Assembly (NCBI GenBank): GCA_903860975.1
Contig: CAIOSI010000027.1
Location: forward strand, 49,110-113,109
Direction of reading: 5' to 3'
DNA length: 64,000 nucleotides
From: an uncultured Alphaproteobacteria bacterium
GTDB taxonomy: Bacteria; Pseudomonadota; Alphaproteobacteria; Caulobacterales; Caulobacteraceae
Shown here: piece by piece, positions 25,415 through 34,396 of the stretch
How positions within the stretch are numbered: the stretch's first letter is position 1
Layout: every line of letters begins with the position of its first letter
The notes under the pieces: generated by a model
Told to the model about the DNA's origin: nothing
What the model saw: only the letters and a program-made list of their open reading frames with translations
The model's database searches: none
Position numbers and translations under genes: made by a program

Positions 25415-25642
25415 TTAACCAAACATGGCCAGCTTCTCTGGTCGGATCTGGCTACGCCGGGCGCGAAGCTGTGCCATGATCTGGGCGCGCGCCTCATCTG
25501 TGAGCCTCGCCCAGCCCGCCACTTCCGAGAGTTGGCGATAGCAGCCCATGCAAAGACCGCTTTCGCCGTCCACGACGCAGACCTTGATGCAAGGCGTCGC
25601 AATGGATTTTGGCGATCCGGAGGGGGGCGTAGCGTCGCTCAT
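25415..25642 (-). CDS. DUF1289 domain protein
   Basis: 75 aa. It has the DUF1289 pattern of four cysteines, TPCIKVCVVDGESGLCMGCYR, followed by a tryptophan-containing helix (EVAGWARLTDEAR). The cysteines suggest a metal or Fe-S site, but the function of the family is not established. Its start overlaps the stop of the thioesterase gene by 4 nt, so the two are co-translated. The gap to the retropepsin gene downstream is 50 bp, so all three may share a transcript. Confidence 0.87.
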   Translation of the reverse strand: MSDATPPSGSPKSIATPCIKVCVVDGESGLCMGCYRQLSEVAGWARLTDEARAQIMAQLRARRSQIRPEKLAMFG

Positions 25643-26070
25643 GATTGCGGAAGAGCGTAGGTGACCACGGCGTGCGCCGCCAGTCGCTCTTGGCTCTCAG
25701 TCCATAGCCGCACGTCACAGACTGCGTTGCGGCGGCCCAGTCGAAGCATTTCGGCCTGCGCATGCAGGTCGCCGGGCGCGGCGCCGCGCAAGAAGTTCAT
25801 GGTCAGGGACGACGTCACAGCCATCAGTTGGTCGCCGATATGCGCCAGCACAAGAGCATAGGCTGCGGTGTCGCAAAGTGACATCAGGGTCGGCCCTAAG
25901 ATCACACCGCCTGGTCGCAGCAGACCCTCGTGATAGGTCGCCATCACCTTTACTCGCCCAGACGAGACCTCGGTCACCGTCGGAAAAGCGGCCGGCGTAG
26001 CATCGGGAAAAGCCTTCCGCAGGAGAGCATTAACGCCTGCGGCGTCGAGTACGGAGGTCAGAAATGCCAT
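25639..26070 (-). CDS. Hotdog-fold thioesterase, PaaI family
   Basis: 143 aa, the usual size. The segment LLRPGGVILGPTLMSLCDTAAYALVL corresponds to the hotdog helix region, with an aspartate in the catalytic position (CDTAA), and TSSLTMNFLRGAAPGDL is the following strand motif. It probably hydrolyses an acyl-CoA or aryl-CoA. It is the first gene of the - strand group thioesterase, DUF1289, retropepsin. Upstream of its start is an unusually AT-rich stretch that probably includes its promoter. Confidence 0.87.
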   Translation of the reverse strand: MAFLTSVLDAAGVNALLRKAFPDATPAAFPTVTEVSSGRVKVMATYHEGLLRPGGVILGPTLMSLCDTAAYALVLAHIGDQLMAVTSSLTMNFLRGAAPGDLHAQAEMLRLGRRNAVCDVRLWTESQERLAAHAVVTYALPQS

Positions 26071-26539
26071 GATTTATACTGGCATATATTATATTTTTCA
26101 GACAAGTAAATTGTAATCATGTGTCATAAAAATTTCTTACATTGCGATTTTGATCGTTAAATACTGTTTATAATTCCATTGCTATATGATTTATTATATT
26201 TAAGGCGTGTTCTTCGACGCAAAACGTAAATTTGAAAGAATCCCAATCACGAAGCCTGCGGCGATCTGGTTGGTGGCCCTGGGTTTCGCATCACCGGGTC
26301 TGCAAGGGCTCATGGGCCGGTCAACAACGCCGGCGAACTCATCGGCTAATGCATGGCCATGATGGGGTGCCAGCTGTCGTCGCGAAACCGCCGAGTTGCG
26401 CGAAATTTTCCCAGCTCGGCTGATCTGTGGCCAGCACGCTTCTTGCGAACGGAACGCTTCTTCTTGCGGACTCACGTTGGGGAACCCACCCTTGGCCTCG
26501 CGCCTTTCGATTGGGCGCGATGGAAGGGTCCGTGACGAT
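26071..26539. other. Intergenic region with an extremely AT-rich block
   Basis: The first 130 bp (26071-26200) count to about 22 % GC by hand, in a window that is otherwise near two-thirds GC. The 9-mer ATGATTTAT occurs at 26069-26077 and 26186-26194. The rest of the gap (26201-26539) returns to normal composition and has no supported gene; open frames there overlap the phospholipase start and lack family features. Confidence 0.7.
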
Positions 26540-27991
26540 TTGAATTCCGTTCTGAGACCCGGCGAAACCTGCTGGCTCACGGCGCGCGCCGATCGGGCGG
26601 CGTTCCTTATCGATACGGAAGCCTATTTCGCAGCGGTCTTTCATGCCCTGCAAAAAGCGCGGCGCTCCGTCATTTTGCTCGGCTGGGGGTTTGATCCACG
26701 CACCCGGTTGTTCCCCGATGGCTATGACGGCCCTGACGACGCAGACGAAGTGGGCCGCATTCTGGTGGAGATCTCCCGCGCGCGGCCGGAGCTCGACGTG
26801 CGCCTGTTGATCTGGCGCTCTGCCTTGCCGATCGCCGCCCAACAGGAATTCTTCCCGCACAAGGCGCGGAAATGGTTCAGGGGCACGCCAGTGAAGTTCC
26901 GGCTCGACGATCAGGTTCCGTTTGGGGCCTGTCACCATCAGAAGGTGCTGGTGATCGACGATCGACTGGCGTTCTGCGGCGGCGGCGACATTTCGGTGGA
27001 CCGATGGGACACGCCCGGACACAACGACGAGGATCTGCGCAGGATCATGCCAGATCAGGCCTACCATGCGCCGCGACATGAAGTGATGATGATGGTCGAT
27101 GGGGCGGCGGCCAAGGCGCTGGCGGACCTCGCCCGTGACCGGTGGCACCGCGCTACCGGCGAGGCGGTCGCCGCGCCCAAGGAGGCTGGCGGTGATCCAT
27201 GGCCGGATTTCCAGCCGCCCGTGTTGCGCGACATCGACGTCGCAATAGCCCGCACCGTTCCGGAATGGAAGCAGCAGGCAGGGGTCGATGAGATCCGACG
27301 GCTGACGCTGGCGTGCATCGCAAAGGCCAAACACACCATCTACCTTGAGAACCAGTACTTCACTTCGCCCGTCGTAACCGAAGCCCTGGCCGCGCGATTG
27401 GCAGAGCCGGATGGGCCCGAGGTCGTGCTGGTTTCTACGGGCTATGCGCCCAGCTGGTTCGACCACCTGACGATGGATCGGGCGAGGGGGGCCATGATCT
27501 GGCGGCTTCGTTCCGCCGATATATTCGGCCGCTTCCGCGCCCTTTGGCCGCGGACCGCAAAGGGCCGCGCGGTGATTGTGCACTCCAAGACCAGCATCTT
27601 CGACGACGATATCGCCCGCGTCGGATCTGCGAATCTCAACAACCGATCAGGCGGCTTTGACACCGAGTGCGAGTTGACCGTGGAAGGCTACGACGAGGCC
27701 TCTCGGCGAGCCATTGAGATGTTCCGCGATCAGCTGGTCGGCCACTTCATGGGCCGCACGGGCGATGCTGTCGCCAAGGCCCGGGCCTCCTATGGAGGAC
27801 TGGTCGGCGCTATAGATTCGCTGAACCATGAGGGACGCTTGCAACCGATCGAGCCACCTGAGGTGACGGGCTTTGGTGAGTTCGTTTTGCATTACCATTT
27901 GGGTGACCCGCAAGATCCCAAGGACTCCTGGAGCCCTGGGCGCCGACGCGAACGGCTCTACGCTGCGGTACGCGAGATGAAATCGACCTGA
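26540..27991 (+). CDS. Phospholipase D-like protein (cardiolipin-synthase type)
   Basis: About 483 aa from the TTG at 26540; the frame is open back to 26396, but the added residues are not conserved-looking, and GGAAGGG lies 12 nt before the TTG. Two HKD motifs are present: H133-Q-K135 in CHHQKVLVIDD and H348-S-K350 in HSKTSIFDDD, with GSANLNNRS after the second. It should transfer or hydrolyse phosphatidyl groups at the inner membrane. It is convergent with, and overlaps by 34 bp, an EEP-family phosphatase, a pairing that suggests linked phospholipid metabolism. The start is uncertain. Confidence 0.87.
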   Translation: MNSVLRPGETCWLTARADRAAFLIDTEAYFAAVFHALQKARRSVILLGWGFDPRTRLFPDGYDGPDDADEVGRILVEISRARPELDVRLLIWRSALPIAAQQEFFPHKARKWFRGTPVKFRLDDQVPFGACHHQKVLVIDDRLAFCGGGDISVDRWDTPGHNDEDLRRIMPDQAYHAPRHEVMMMVDGAAAKALADLARDRWHRATGEAVAAPKEAGGDPWPDFQPPVLRDIDVAIARTVPEWKQQAGVDEIRRLTLACIAKAKHTIYLENQYFTSPVVTEALAARLAEPDGPEVVLVSTGYAPSWFDHLTMDRARGAMIWRLRSADIFGRFRALWPRTAKGRAVIVHSKTSIFDDDIARVGSANLNNRSGGFDTECELTVEGYDEASRRAIEMFRDQLVGHFMGRTGDAVAKARASYGGLVGAIDSLNHEGRLQPIEPPEVTGFGEFVLHYHLGDPQDPKDSWSPGRRRERLYAAVREMKST

Positions 27992-28722
27992 CCTGTGACC
28001 TCGAAATCCATCACCAGCGGGAGATGATCCGACGCCAGACGGGTCAGCGGTGTAAACGGGACGAAGATGTCGGTCACCGCGATCTGGGGGCTGACGAATA
28101 GGTGGTCGATCTTCAGAACCGGCAGGGGCGAGGGGAAGGTCGCCGTCAAGGTTTTGGTTTTCGCCAGGGCTCGCGCCGACCTCAACGACTTCAGAAGAGT
28201 CCGGCCAACCACCGATCTGACGGTCGCATTGAAGTCGCCCAAAAGGATTGTTGGGCCTTGGCAATGGGGATGGCTGAGCCATGCGGGGCCGCAAAGGCAA
28301 GCGGCCTGGATCTGTTGTTCGCGCGGAACCAGGCCCAGGTGCGTATTGATGACCTGCACCGAAACGCCTTCGACCTCGATGTCGGCCCAGAGCGCGCCGC
28401 GAGGCTCCAGGGCGCGGATCGGGGCATAGCCAGGTAATGGTCCGGCCTGCACCAGTCGTTGCGGATAACACGTCAGGATGGCGTCGCCGTACTGCTCTTC
28501 TTCGACCTTCAGCGCGGCGTGGAAGTGGCAAGCCATGTCGAGGCGCTCTGCGATCTTATGAGCCTGATCTACGCCGCCGGTCCGAGCTCGCCCTACGTCT
28601 AATTCCTGCAGAGCCACGATGTCCGGCTCCAACTTCGCCAGCACATCAGCGATCCGTGACACGCTTAATCGTCGGTCGTTCCCCACGCAGCGGTGCACAT
28701 TATAGGTAACGATCCTGGGCAT
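27958..28722 (-). CDS. Endonuclease/exonuclease/phosphatase (EEP) family protein
   Basis: 254 aa. EEP-fold markers are intact: TYNVHR at the start, LQELD for the metal-binding glutamate, D163-F-N165 in LLGDFNAT, and D232-H233 in ASDHLP. This superfamily includes DNases and phospholipid phosphodiesterases. Its 3' end overlaps the phospholipase D-like gene by 34 bp in opposite orientation. The context favours a phosphodiesterase acting on lipid head groups rather than a DNA repair enzyme, but that is inference. Confidence 0.87.
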   Translation of the reverse strand: MPRIVTYNVHRCVGNDRRLSVSRIADVLAKLEPDIVALQELDVGRARTGGVDQAHKIAERLDMACHFHAALKVEEEQYGDAILTCYPQRLVQAGPLPGYAPIRALEPRGALWADIEVEGVSVQVINTHLGLVPREQQIQAACLCGPAWLSHPHCQGPTILLGDFNATVRSVVGRTLLKSLRSARALAKTKTLTATFPSPLPVLKIDHLFVSPQIAVTDIFVPFTPLTRLASDHLPLVMDFEVTGQVDFISRTAA

Positions 28723-29107
28723 GGGCCTGCGGCGTGCACGCCTTCCTTAGCGGTGGCAAGGCGCATTGAACGGTTGTTGGTCGCGAAAGGCCCGCGGTTT
28801 GGTTGCGTGCGACGCTGGCGGGGCAGGGCTTCAGCCAGAGTGCGGTGACCTTTTGGACCATTTTCAAGATGCGTCCGACGACGAGGCACCGCTGTCTGGT
28901 CTTGGTCGGCCAGATCAACGCTCTGATCTATTTTCGCTCCCGGAGGATCAAGCCGCACCGAGGTCGGAATTTGCCTTCCAGGGCGAGGGCGTGAGGCGTC
29001 TGTCTTGCTGACGTTGACGTAAGCGTCATCTTCCCATTATCACGGCCTCCGCGTATGATCGCAGACGAGCCGTTGCGCCGTAAACGAGGCGTGCCAGGGA
29101 GCCTGAT
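28723..29107. other. Intergenic region upstream of the acyl-CoA dehydrogenase pair
   Basis: This 385-bp divergent gap has no supported gene. It contains the MerR-type palindrome at 29009-29028 and should hold promoters for both the EEP gene (-) and the acyl-CoA dehydrogenases (+). Open frames here look random. Confidence 0.6.
29009..29028. promoter_or_regulatory. Palindromic operator, MerR/LiuR-like, upstream of acyl-CoA dehydrogenases
   Basis: TGACGTTGACGTAAGCGTCA has 5-bp perfect ends (TGACG/CGTCA) and 16 of 20 symmetric positions. It lies 80 bp before the first acyl-CoA dehydrogenase. Similar ACGT-centred palindromes are bound by MerR-family regulators (LiuR type) of branched-chain and fatty-acid catabolism. 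The regulator is not in the window. Confidence 0.5.
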
Positions 29108-30310
29108 ATGAACCTCGATTTCTCACCCGAAGAGAACGCCTTCCGCCAAGAGGTCCGGGCCTTCATCAAGGACAACTACCCTGCAGAACTGCGCGCGGCG
29201 CAAGACAGTGGACGCCAGCTCACCAAGGCGGAGCAACTGGCCTGGCACAAGGTGCTGGCGAAAAAGGGTTGGGTTGCGCCGTCCTGGCCGGTCGAGTTCG
29301 GCGGCACAGGCTGGACGCCCACGCAGAAATACATCTGGTCTGAGGAATCAGCCGAAGCCGATGTGCTGCCGGTGCTGCCCTTCGGGCTCGCGATGCTGGC
29401 CCCGGTTGTCTACACGTTCGGCACGGAGGAGCAGAAAAAGAGGTTCCTGCCGGGCATCTACAACGGTGACGTCTGGTGGTGCCAGGGCTACTCAGAGCCG
29501 GGCGCAGGTTCTGATCTTGCGAGCCTGAAGACCAGGGCTGAACGGATCACCGCCGACGACGGCAAAGAGTATTACATCGTCAACGGCCAGAAGACGTGGA
29601 CGACGCTGGGGCAGTACGCCGACTGGGGCTTCTTTCTGGTCCGCACCGACCCTGACGCCAAGCCGCAAGCCGGCATCTCCTTCTTGCTGATCGACATGAA
29701 GAGCCCGGGCATAGAGGTCCGCCCAATCATCACCCTTGAAGGCGGTCATGAGGTGAATGACGTCTTCCTCGACAACGTCAAGGTACCTGTCGAGAACCGC
29801 ATCTTCCACGAGAACCAGGGCTGGACCTGCGCGAAGGCGTTGTTGGCCCATGAGCGTTCCGGCATCGCCGGCGTGGCGCGGTCCAAGCGCAATCTCGAAA
29901 AGCTGCGATCCATCGCCACGACGGAGCGATCCGACGCTGGCGGCTCCTTGCTTAGCGATGCCTTCTTCCGTCGCAAGGTGGCGGAGCTGGAGATTGACCT
30001 CACGGCGCTCGAGTTCACCGAACTGCGGACCCTGGCCGGAGAAAGCAGCGGCAAGGGTCCTGGTCCTGAGAGCTCGATCCTCAAGATCAAGGGCACCGAG
30101 ATCCAACAACGCCTGCAGGAGCTCGCACTCGAGGCTGTTGGCCACTATGGCGCGCCGTTTCTAGGCGACCTCGGCCACAACGCGAACATCGGGCCAGACT
30201 ATGCCGATGGCCTGGCCGGCGAGATGTTCAACGGTCGTAAGACTTCGATCTATGGCGGCTCGAACGAGATCCAGCGCAACATCATCGCGAAGATGGTTCT
30301 GGGCCTCTAG
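29108..30310 (+). CDS. Acyl-CoA dehydrogenase, pimeloyl-CoA dehydrogenase large-subunit type
   Basis: 400 aa FAD enzyme that introduces an alpha,beta double bond into an acyl-CoA. The family segments are clear: WPVEFGGTGWT, the FAD/substrate loop YSEPGAGSDLASL, KTWTTLGQYADW, and the C-terminal IYGGSNEIQRNIIAKMVLGL. Sequence style and pairing with the next gene fit the PimC/PimD-type heteromer for dicarboxylic or other CoA esters. It is the first gene of a two-gene operon behind a MerR-type palindrome. The true substrate is not deducible. Confidence 0.9.
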   Translation: MNLDFSPEENAFRQEVRAFIKDNYPAELRAAQDSGRQLTKAEQLAWHKVLAKKGWVAPSWPVEFGGTGWTPTQKYIWSEESAEADVLPVLPFGLAMLAPVVYTFGTEEQKKRFLPGIYNGDVWWCQGYSEPGAGSDLASLKTRAERITADDGKEYYIVNGQKTWTTLGQYADWGFFLVRTDPDAKPQAGISFLLIDMKSPGIEVRPIITLEGGHEVNDVFLDNVKVPVENRIFHENQGWTCAKALLAHERSGIAGVARSKRNLEKLRSIATTERSDAGGSLLSDAFFRRKVAELEIDLTALEFTELRTLAGESSGKGPGPESSILKIKGTEIQQRLQELALEAVGHYGAPFLGDLGHNANIGPDYADGLAGEMFNGRKTSIYGGSNEIQRNIIAKMVLGL

Positions 30311-30361
30311 GCCTCGCCCCTTCACCCCATCCGCCTTTCGTTTCACGGACTGACCCGACCT

Positions 30362-31504
30362 ATGGATTTCAGCTTTACCGACGAACAATCGATGCTGCGC
30401 GACACGGTCGCGAGCTACCTGGCGGATAACTATTCCTTCGACCAGCGGCGCGCGATGCTGGGCCAGGAGCCTGGCTGGAGCTCAGCGATCTGGAAGGCCT
30501 TCGCCGAGGAACTTGGCATCTTGGGCGCCCCGTTCTCCGAGGAACTGGGCGGGCTGGGCGGCGGGCCGGTTGAGAACATGATCGTCATGCAGGAGATGGG
30601 TAAGGCGCTGGTCGTGGAGCCTTATCTGGGCACGGTTGTGATCGCAGGTGGCTTCTTGAAGCATTCCGGCCACCCGAACGCCGAGGCCCTGATCGGTCAG
30701 ATCATTGCAGGCGAAGCCATCTTCGCCTTTGCCTATGCCGAGCCGCAGGGCCGCTATAATCTTGCGGACCTAAAGACCACGGCCAAGAAGGACGGCGGGT
30801 CCTATGTGCTGAATGGCATGAAGGCCGTCGTCATCGGTGCCCCTTACGCCACTCACCTGATTGTCACGGCCCGCACCGATGCAGGCCAACGTGACGCCTC
30901 GGGCATCAGCGTCTTCATCGTTGAGACGTCTGCGCCCGGAATCACCACACGAGACTATCCGACCGTCGATGGCTTCCGCGCCTCGGAGGTCACGTTCGAG
31001 AACGTCAGGGTGGGCGCCGAGGCGCTTATCGGGCCTGAAAACCACGCCCTGCCACTGATCGAAAAAGTCGTGGACGAGGCGATCGCGGCGACCTGCGCAG
31101 AGGCCTGCGGGGTGCTGTCCAAGCTGCACGAAGGCACGTTGGAATACACCCGCCAGCGCAAGCAGTTTGGTCAGCCAATCTCAGCCTTCCAGGTGCTGCA
31201 ACACCGCATGGTCGACATGTTCATCCAGGTCGAGCAGGCGGTGTCCATGACCTATATGGCGACCATCAAGCTCTCCGACGACAAGACGCGGACGAAGGCC
31301 GCCGCCGCCGCAAAAGTGCAGATCGGTAAGGCTTGCAGGTTTGTTGGCCAAAACGCCATCCAGATGCACGGCGGCATGGGCGTAACCAATGAAATGGCGA
31401 TCGGCCACTACTTCAAGCGCGCCACGATGATCGAAAGCGCCTTTGGCTCCACCGACCACCACCTGGCTCGCTACGAACGCCTGAGCCTGGGCCAGGCGGC
31501 CTAA
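30362..31504 (+). CDS. Acyl-CoA dehydrogenase, pimeloyl-CoA dehydrogenase small-subunit type
   Basis: 380 aa, 51 bp after the large-subunit-type gene. It has the acyl-CoA dehydrogenase N-terminus (FTDEQSMLRDTVASYL), a middle domain that lacks the canonical S-E-P-G loop in full (AYAEPQGRYNLADLKTT), and an intact C-terminal bundle with IQMHGGMGVTNEMAIGHYFKR. Reduced motif conservation is typical of the smaller partner. The two probably form one heteromeric dehydrogenase. No other beta-oxidation genes are adjacent. Confidence 0.9.
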   Translation: MDFSFTDEQSMLRDTVASYLADNYSFDQRRAMLGQEPGWSSAIWKAFAEELGILGAPFSEELGGLGGGPVENMIVMQEMGKALVVEPYLGTVVIAGGFLKHSGHPNAEALIGQIIAGEAIFAFAYAEPQGRYNLADLKTTAKKDGGSYVLNGMKAVVIGAPYATHLIVTARTDAGQRDASGISVFIVETSAPGITTRDYPTVDGFRASEVTFENVRVGAEALIGPENHALPLIEKVVDEAIAATCAEACGVLSKLHEGTLEYTRQRKQFGQPISAFQVLQHRMVDMFIQVEQAVSMTYMATIKLSDDKTRTKAAAAAKVQIGKACRFVGQNAIQMHGGMGVTNEMAIGHYFKRATMIESAFGSTDHHLARYERLSLGQAA

Positions 31505-31729
31505 GGGGAAAGAGGGTGGCCGTCGCGAGGCAATCACCGACGGCTTGCCGGCGGGCGAGGGCCAGGTGAGCCGCAAAGGCTTCGGGTTTTGCAACGCATA
31601 GCGTCTGGAGGCCGAGGTCCATCCGACATTTTGCTGCAGCGTCGCGTTTGGCAAGGCAAACGCATTCGCAAATCATGCAGGGCTCGAGTTTCGGTTGGCC
31701 GTCTTGCCGATGCGTCTTAAGTCCGGGCT

Positions 31730-32623
31730 ATGTCTCTGCGCGATTTCGGACTCCTGGCGCTCGTTTGCCTGCTCTGGGCGTCCAACAACATCGTCTCAAA
31801 ATATGTGGTGAGCCATCTGGGCGTGCCGCCGCTATTTTATGCCGCGGTGCGTTTCGCGGTCGTGGCGCTGGCCACTGCGCCTTGGCTGCTTCCCATGCCA
31901 CGGCCGCGCTGGCGATTGCTGCTTGTGGCGCTTTTGATGGGGGGCGGCAGCTTTGCCCTGTTGTTCATCGGCCTGAAGACCTCGACGCCTTCAGCCGTTG
32001 CGGTGATCAGCCAGCTGGGCGTGCCGATCACCACGCTTCTTTCGGTGTGGATGCTGGGTGAGAAGATCCATTGGCGCCGCGGACTTGGGATCATGCTCAC
32101 GTTTCTGGGGGCGTTGGCGGTGATGTACGACCCCCGCGGTTTCTCGATCTCCGCCGGATTGCTCTACGTGGTGGCCGGTGCCTTTGCCGGCTCGCTGGGC
32201 GCGGTGATGATGAAGCAGATCGAGGGCGTGAAGCCTTTGCAATTCCAGGCCTGGGTGGGCTTTGCTTCCTTCTGGCCGCTGGCGATGCTGTCTGCCTGGC
32301 TGGAGCCCGGACAGCTTCAGCGCGGGCTCGTTGTCGGTTGGCCCTTTGTCCTGGCCGCCCTCTATTCCGGCCTAGTGGTCTCGGTGGGGGCTCACACGGT
32401 CTACTACCTGCTGATCGGTCGCTATGAAGCCAACCTGATCTCGCCGTTGACGCTGATGACGCCGCTGGCCACGATTGCGCTCGGCGTGGCGATCTTCGCT
32501 GATCCGTTTGGGGCCCGCATGGCCGCCGGCTCGGCGCTGGCGCTTACCGGCGCGCTCATTATCGCGCTGCGCAGGAACCAGGTCATGCCGTTGCTGCTTG
32601 CTATCCGGAACCGCGCCCAATGA
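31730..32623 (+). CDS. DMT-superfamily (EamA) transporter
   Basis: 297 aa with about ten hydrophobic segments in two EamA repeats. The first repeat opens with LLALVCLLWASNNIVSKYVV, and the second repeat ends with LALTGALIIALRRNQ, followed by a short basic tail. These inner-membrane proteins usually export metabolites or amino acids. It shares ATGA with the amidase downstream, so the three genes from here to 33953 form an operon. The substrate is unknown. The 225-bp gap before it shows nothing I can support. Confidence 0.87.
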   Translation: MSLRDFGLLALVCLLWASNNIVSKYVVSHLGVPPLFYAAVRFAVVALATAPWLLPMPRPRWRLLLVALLMGGGSFALLFIGLKTSTPSAVAVISQLGVPITTLLSVWMLGEKIHWRRGLGIMLTFLGALAVMYDPRGFSISAGLLYVVAGAFAGSLGAVMMKQIEGVKPLQFQAWVGFASFWPLAMLSAWLEPGQLQRGLVVGWPFVLAALYSGLVVSVGAHTVYYLLIGRYEANLISPLTLMTPLATIALGVAIFADPFGARMAAGSALALTGALIIALRRNQVMPLLLAIRNRAQ

Positions 32624-33339
32624 ATATCATCGAAGCGCCAAGCCCGAACTTCGATGCCCGCACGGCTCCGCCGGACATCGTTGTTTTGCATTACACCGGC
32701 ATGCGCACCGGCCCAGAAGCGCTCGATCGGTTGCGCGATCCTGAGTCCAAGGTCTCATCGCACTACATGGTCGAGGAGGATGGCCGCATCTTCCGTCTGG
32801 TTCCCGAGGCCCGCCGCGCCTGGCATGCGGGCGTCTCCTACTGGAAGGGCGAACGTAACATCAACGGCGCTTCTATTGGCATTGAGATCGTCAACCCAGG
32901 ACATGAATTCGGCTACCGGGTATTTCCCGACATCCAGATCGCGGCTGTCATCGCCCTAGTCGGCGATATTCGAACCCGCTGGCAGATCGGAAACGGGCGA
33001 ATCGTTGGTCACTCCGACGTGGCCCCAGGCCGAAAGGACGATCCTGGCGAGCTTTTCCCCTGGAAGCAGATCGCTGAGGCTGGCCACGGCCTATGGGTTG
33101 AGGTGCCGGCCGCGCCGGGTCTGCCCCTCGCCGAGGGCGCGCAGGGCGTCGAGGTCTTCGCCCTCCAGGCGGGGTTCACGCGGCTAGGCTACGACCTGCC
33201 CCCATCGGGCAAATTCGACGCTGACACCAAGGCTGTGGTCACGGCCTTCCAGCGGCATTGGCGCCAAGACAAGATTGATGGGATCGCCGATGGCGAGACG
33301 CGCGCGCAGCTCATCGCTCTGTTGCGGGCGGCCGGCTGA
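32620..33339 (+). CDS. N-acetylmuramoyl-L-alanine amidase (AmiD-like) with peptidoglycan-binding domain
   Basis: 239 aa zinc amidase that cleaves the stem peptide from (anhydro)muramic acid. The zinc ligands align with E. coli AmiD: H24 (VLHYTG), H131 (VGHSDVAPGRKDDPG) and D141, with the same 10-residue spacing between the last two. Residues about 180-235 form a peptidoglycan-binding type 1 domain (GFTRLGYDLPPSGKFDADT). There is no obvious signal peptide, so it may act in the cytoplasm in wall recycling, like AmpD. It overlaps the transporter stop by 4 nt. Confidence 0.9.
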   Translation: MNIIEAPSPNFDARTAPPDIVVLHYTGMRTGPEALDRLRDPESKVSSHYMVEEDGRIFRLVPEARRAWHAGVSYWKGERNINGASIGIEIVNPGHEFGYRVFPDIQIAAVIALVGDIRTRWQIGNGRIVGHSDVAPGRKDDPGELFPWKQIAEAGHGLWVEVPAAPGLPLAEGAQGVEVFALQAGFTRLGYDLPPSGKFDADTKAVVTAFQRHWRQDKIDGIADGETRAQLIALLRAAG

Positions 33340-33953
33340 TGCACCCCGCAGCCGCGTTCAAGACTGAGGACGAGGCTGCCCTGCTAGCCCATCTGTCGCG
33401 CCATCCTTTTGCAACGATCGCTGCGTTCGCAGACGGACAGTTGCGGCTCGCCCACACCCCGATCGTTGTGCGCAGGCTCCCAGGCGACCTGTGCATCGAC
33501 TTCCATCTTTCGCGCAACAATGCCCTGGCGGGCGCGCTTGATGCAGGCTTTCGCGCCGTCCTCGTGAGCCTTGGTGCGCACGCCTATATCAGCCCCGATT
33601 GGTATGGCGCGGCCGATCAGGTTCCGACCTGGAACTACGTCAGCTGTGAAGCCGAAGGCCCGGTCAAAACGATGGATGACCTTGGCTTAACCGCTCTGCT
33701 GGACGACCTTTCCGCACAAGAAGAGGCGCGTCTTGCGCCCAAGCCGCTTTGGACGCGCGCCAAGATGTCGCCAGGCCGTTTCGAGGCGATGAAGCGAGCC
33801 ATCATCGGCGCTCGGCTGAAGGTCGAGCGACTGGAAGGGACAACCAAGCTAGGCCAGAACAAGTCTGAGGCCGAGCGTCTGGGCGTGGTCGCAGCTCTGG
33901 GAGATCATCCGGTCGCGGCCCTGATGCGTGCCGCAATCTCGCCACGAGGCTGA
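33339..33953 (+). CDS. FMN-binding PaiB-family protein
   Basis: 204 aa. The PaiB split-barrel family is recognisable from HPFATIAAF near the N-terminus, HLSRNNALAGAL, YISPDWYG.. and VPTWNYVSCEAEG in the middle, and a C-terminal KLGQNKSEAER. B. subtilis PaiB is a negative regulator, but most relatives are annotated only as FMN-binding. The start overlaps the amidase stop (TGATG), so translation is coupled. A flavin or heme-linked role in the operon is unknown. Confidence 0.87.
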   Translation: MHPAAAFKTEDEAALLAHLSRHPFATIAAFADGQLRLAHTPIVVRRLPGDLCIDFHLSRNNALAGALDAGFRAVLVSLGAHAYISPDWYGAADQVPTWNYVSCEAEGPVKTMDDLGLTALLDDLSAQEEARLAPKPLWTRAKMSPGRFEAMKRAIIGARLKVERLEGTTKLGQNKSEAERLGVVAALGDHPVAALMRAAISPRG

Positions 33954-34063
33954 ACGGCGAACAACATTGGTCTCAGATACGGTTCAGAGCGACGGGTTCA
34001 ACTTAGGGACACTTGGCGCCGGTCCTCCGACGCGCAAGCGGCACTGAACCAAGGAACCACGTC

Positions 34064-34375
34064 ATGAACCTCAAGCGCACCGCCCTGATCCTGACTTTGG
34101 GCGTCTTCGGCCTCGCCGCCATGGCCGCGACGGCTGACGCACAGCCGATCCAGCCTGCAAAACAGGAAGTCCTGGCTCGCGCGCAAAATCAGCGCCACGA
34201 GATCGGCGCTCAAGAACGCGCCGGCAAGATCAGCCTGCAAAAGGCCCACCATCTGCTCGTCGCCGAGCGCCGGATCGCGCGAAAGGCGCACATGCACGGC
34301 GCTCGTCTGACGCGCGTGGAAGCACGCAAGCTGAACCATCAAGAGAACCGCATCCAACACCACATCCGCAGCTAG
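34064..34375 (+). CDS. Small exported basic protein, function unknown
   Basis: 103 aa. A signal peptide (LKRTALILTLGVFGLAAMAATADA) is followed by a mature part rich in Arg, Lys, His and Gln with a helical pattern (AQNQRHEIGAQERAGKIS, then ARKLNHQENRIQHHIRS). The ATG at 34064 has AAGGAA upstream, and the longer frame lacks support. It resembles small periplasmic proteins common in alphaproteobacteria without known function. A strong hairpin follows. Confidence 0.75.
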   Translation: MNLKRTALILTLGVFGLAAMAATADAQPIQPAKQEVLARAQNQRHEIGAQERAGKISLQKAHHLLVAERRIARKAHMHGARLTRVEARKLNHQENRIQHHIRS

Positions 34376-34396
34376 TCTCGCCCGTGGTCTGCGATC

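Noticed and set aside
26200..26580. 126-codon - strand frame before the phospholipase D gene
   Set aside because: It overlaps the 5' end of the phospholipase gene and shows no family pattern or clear start signal.
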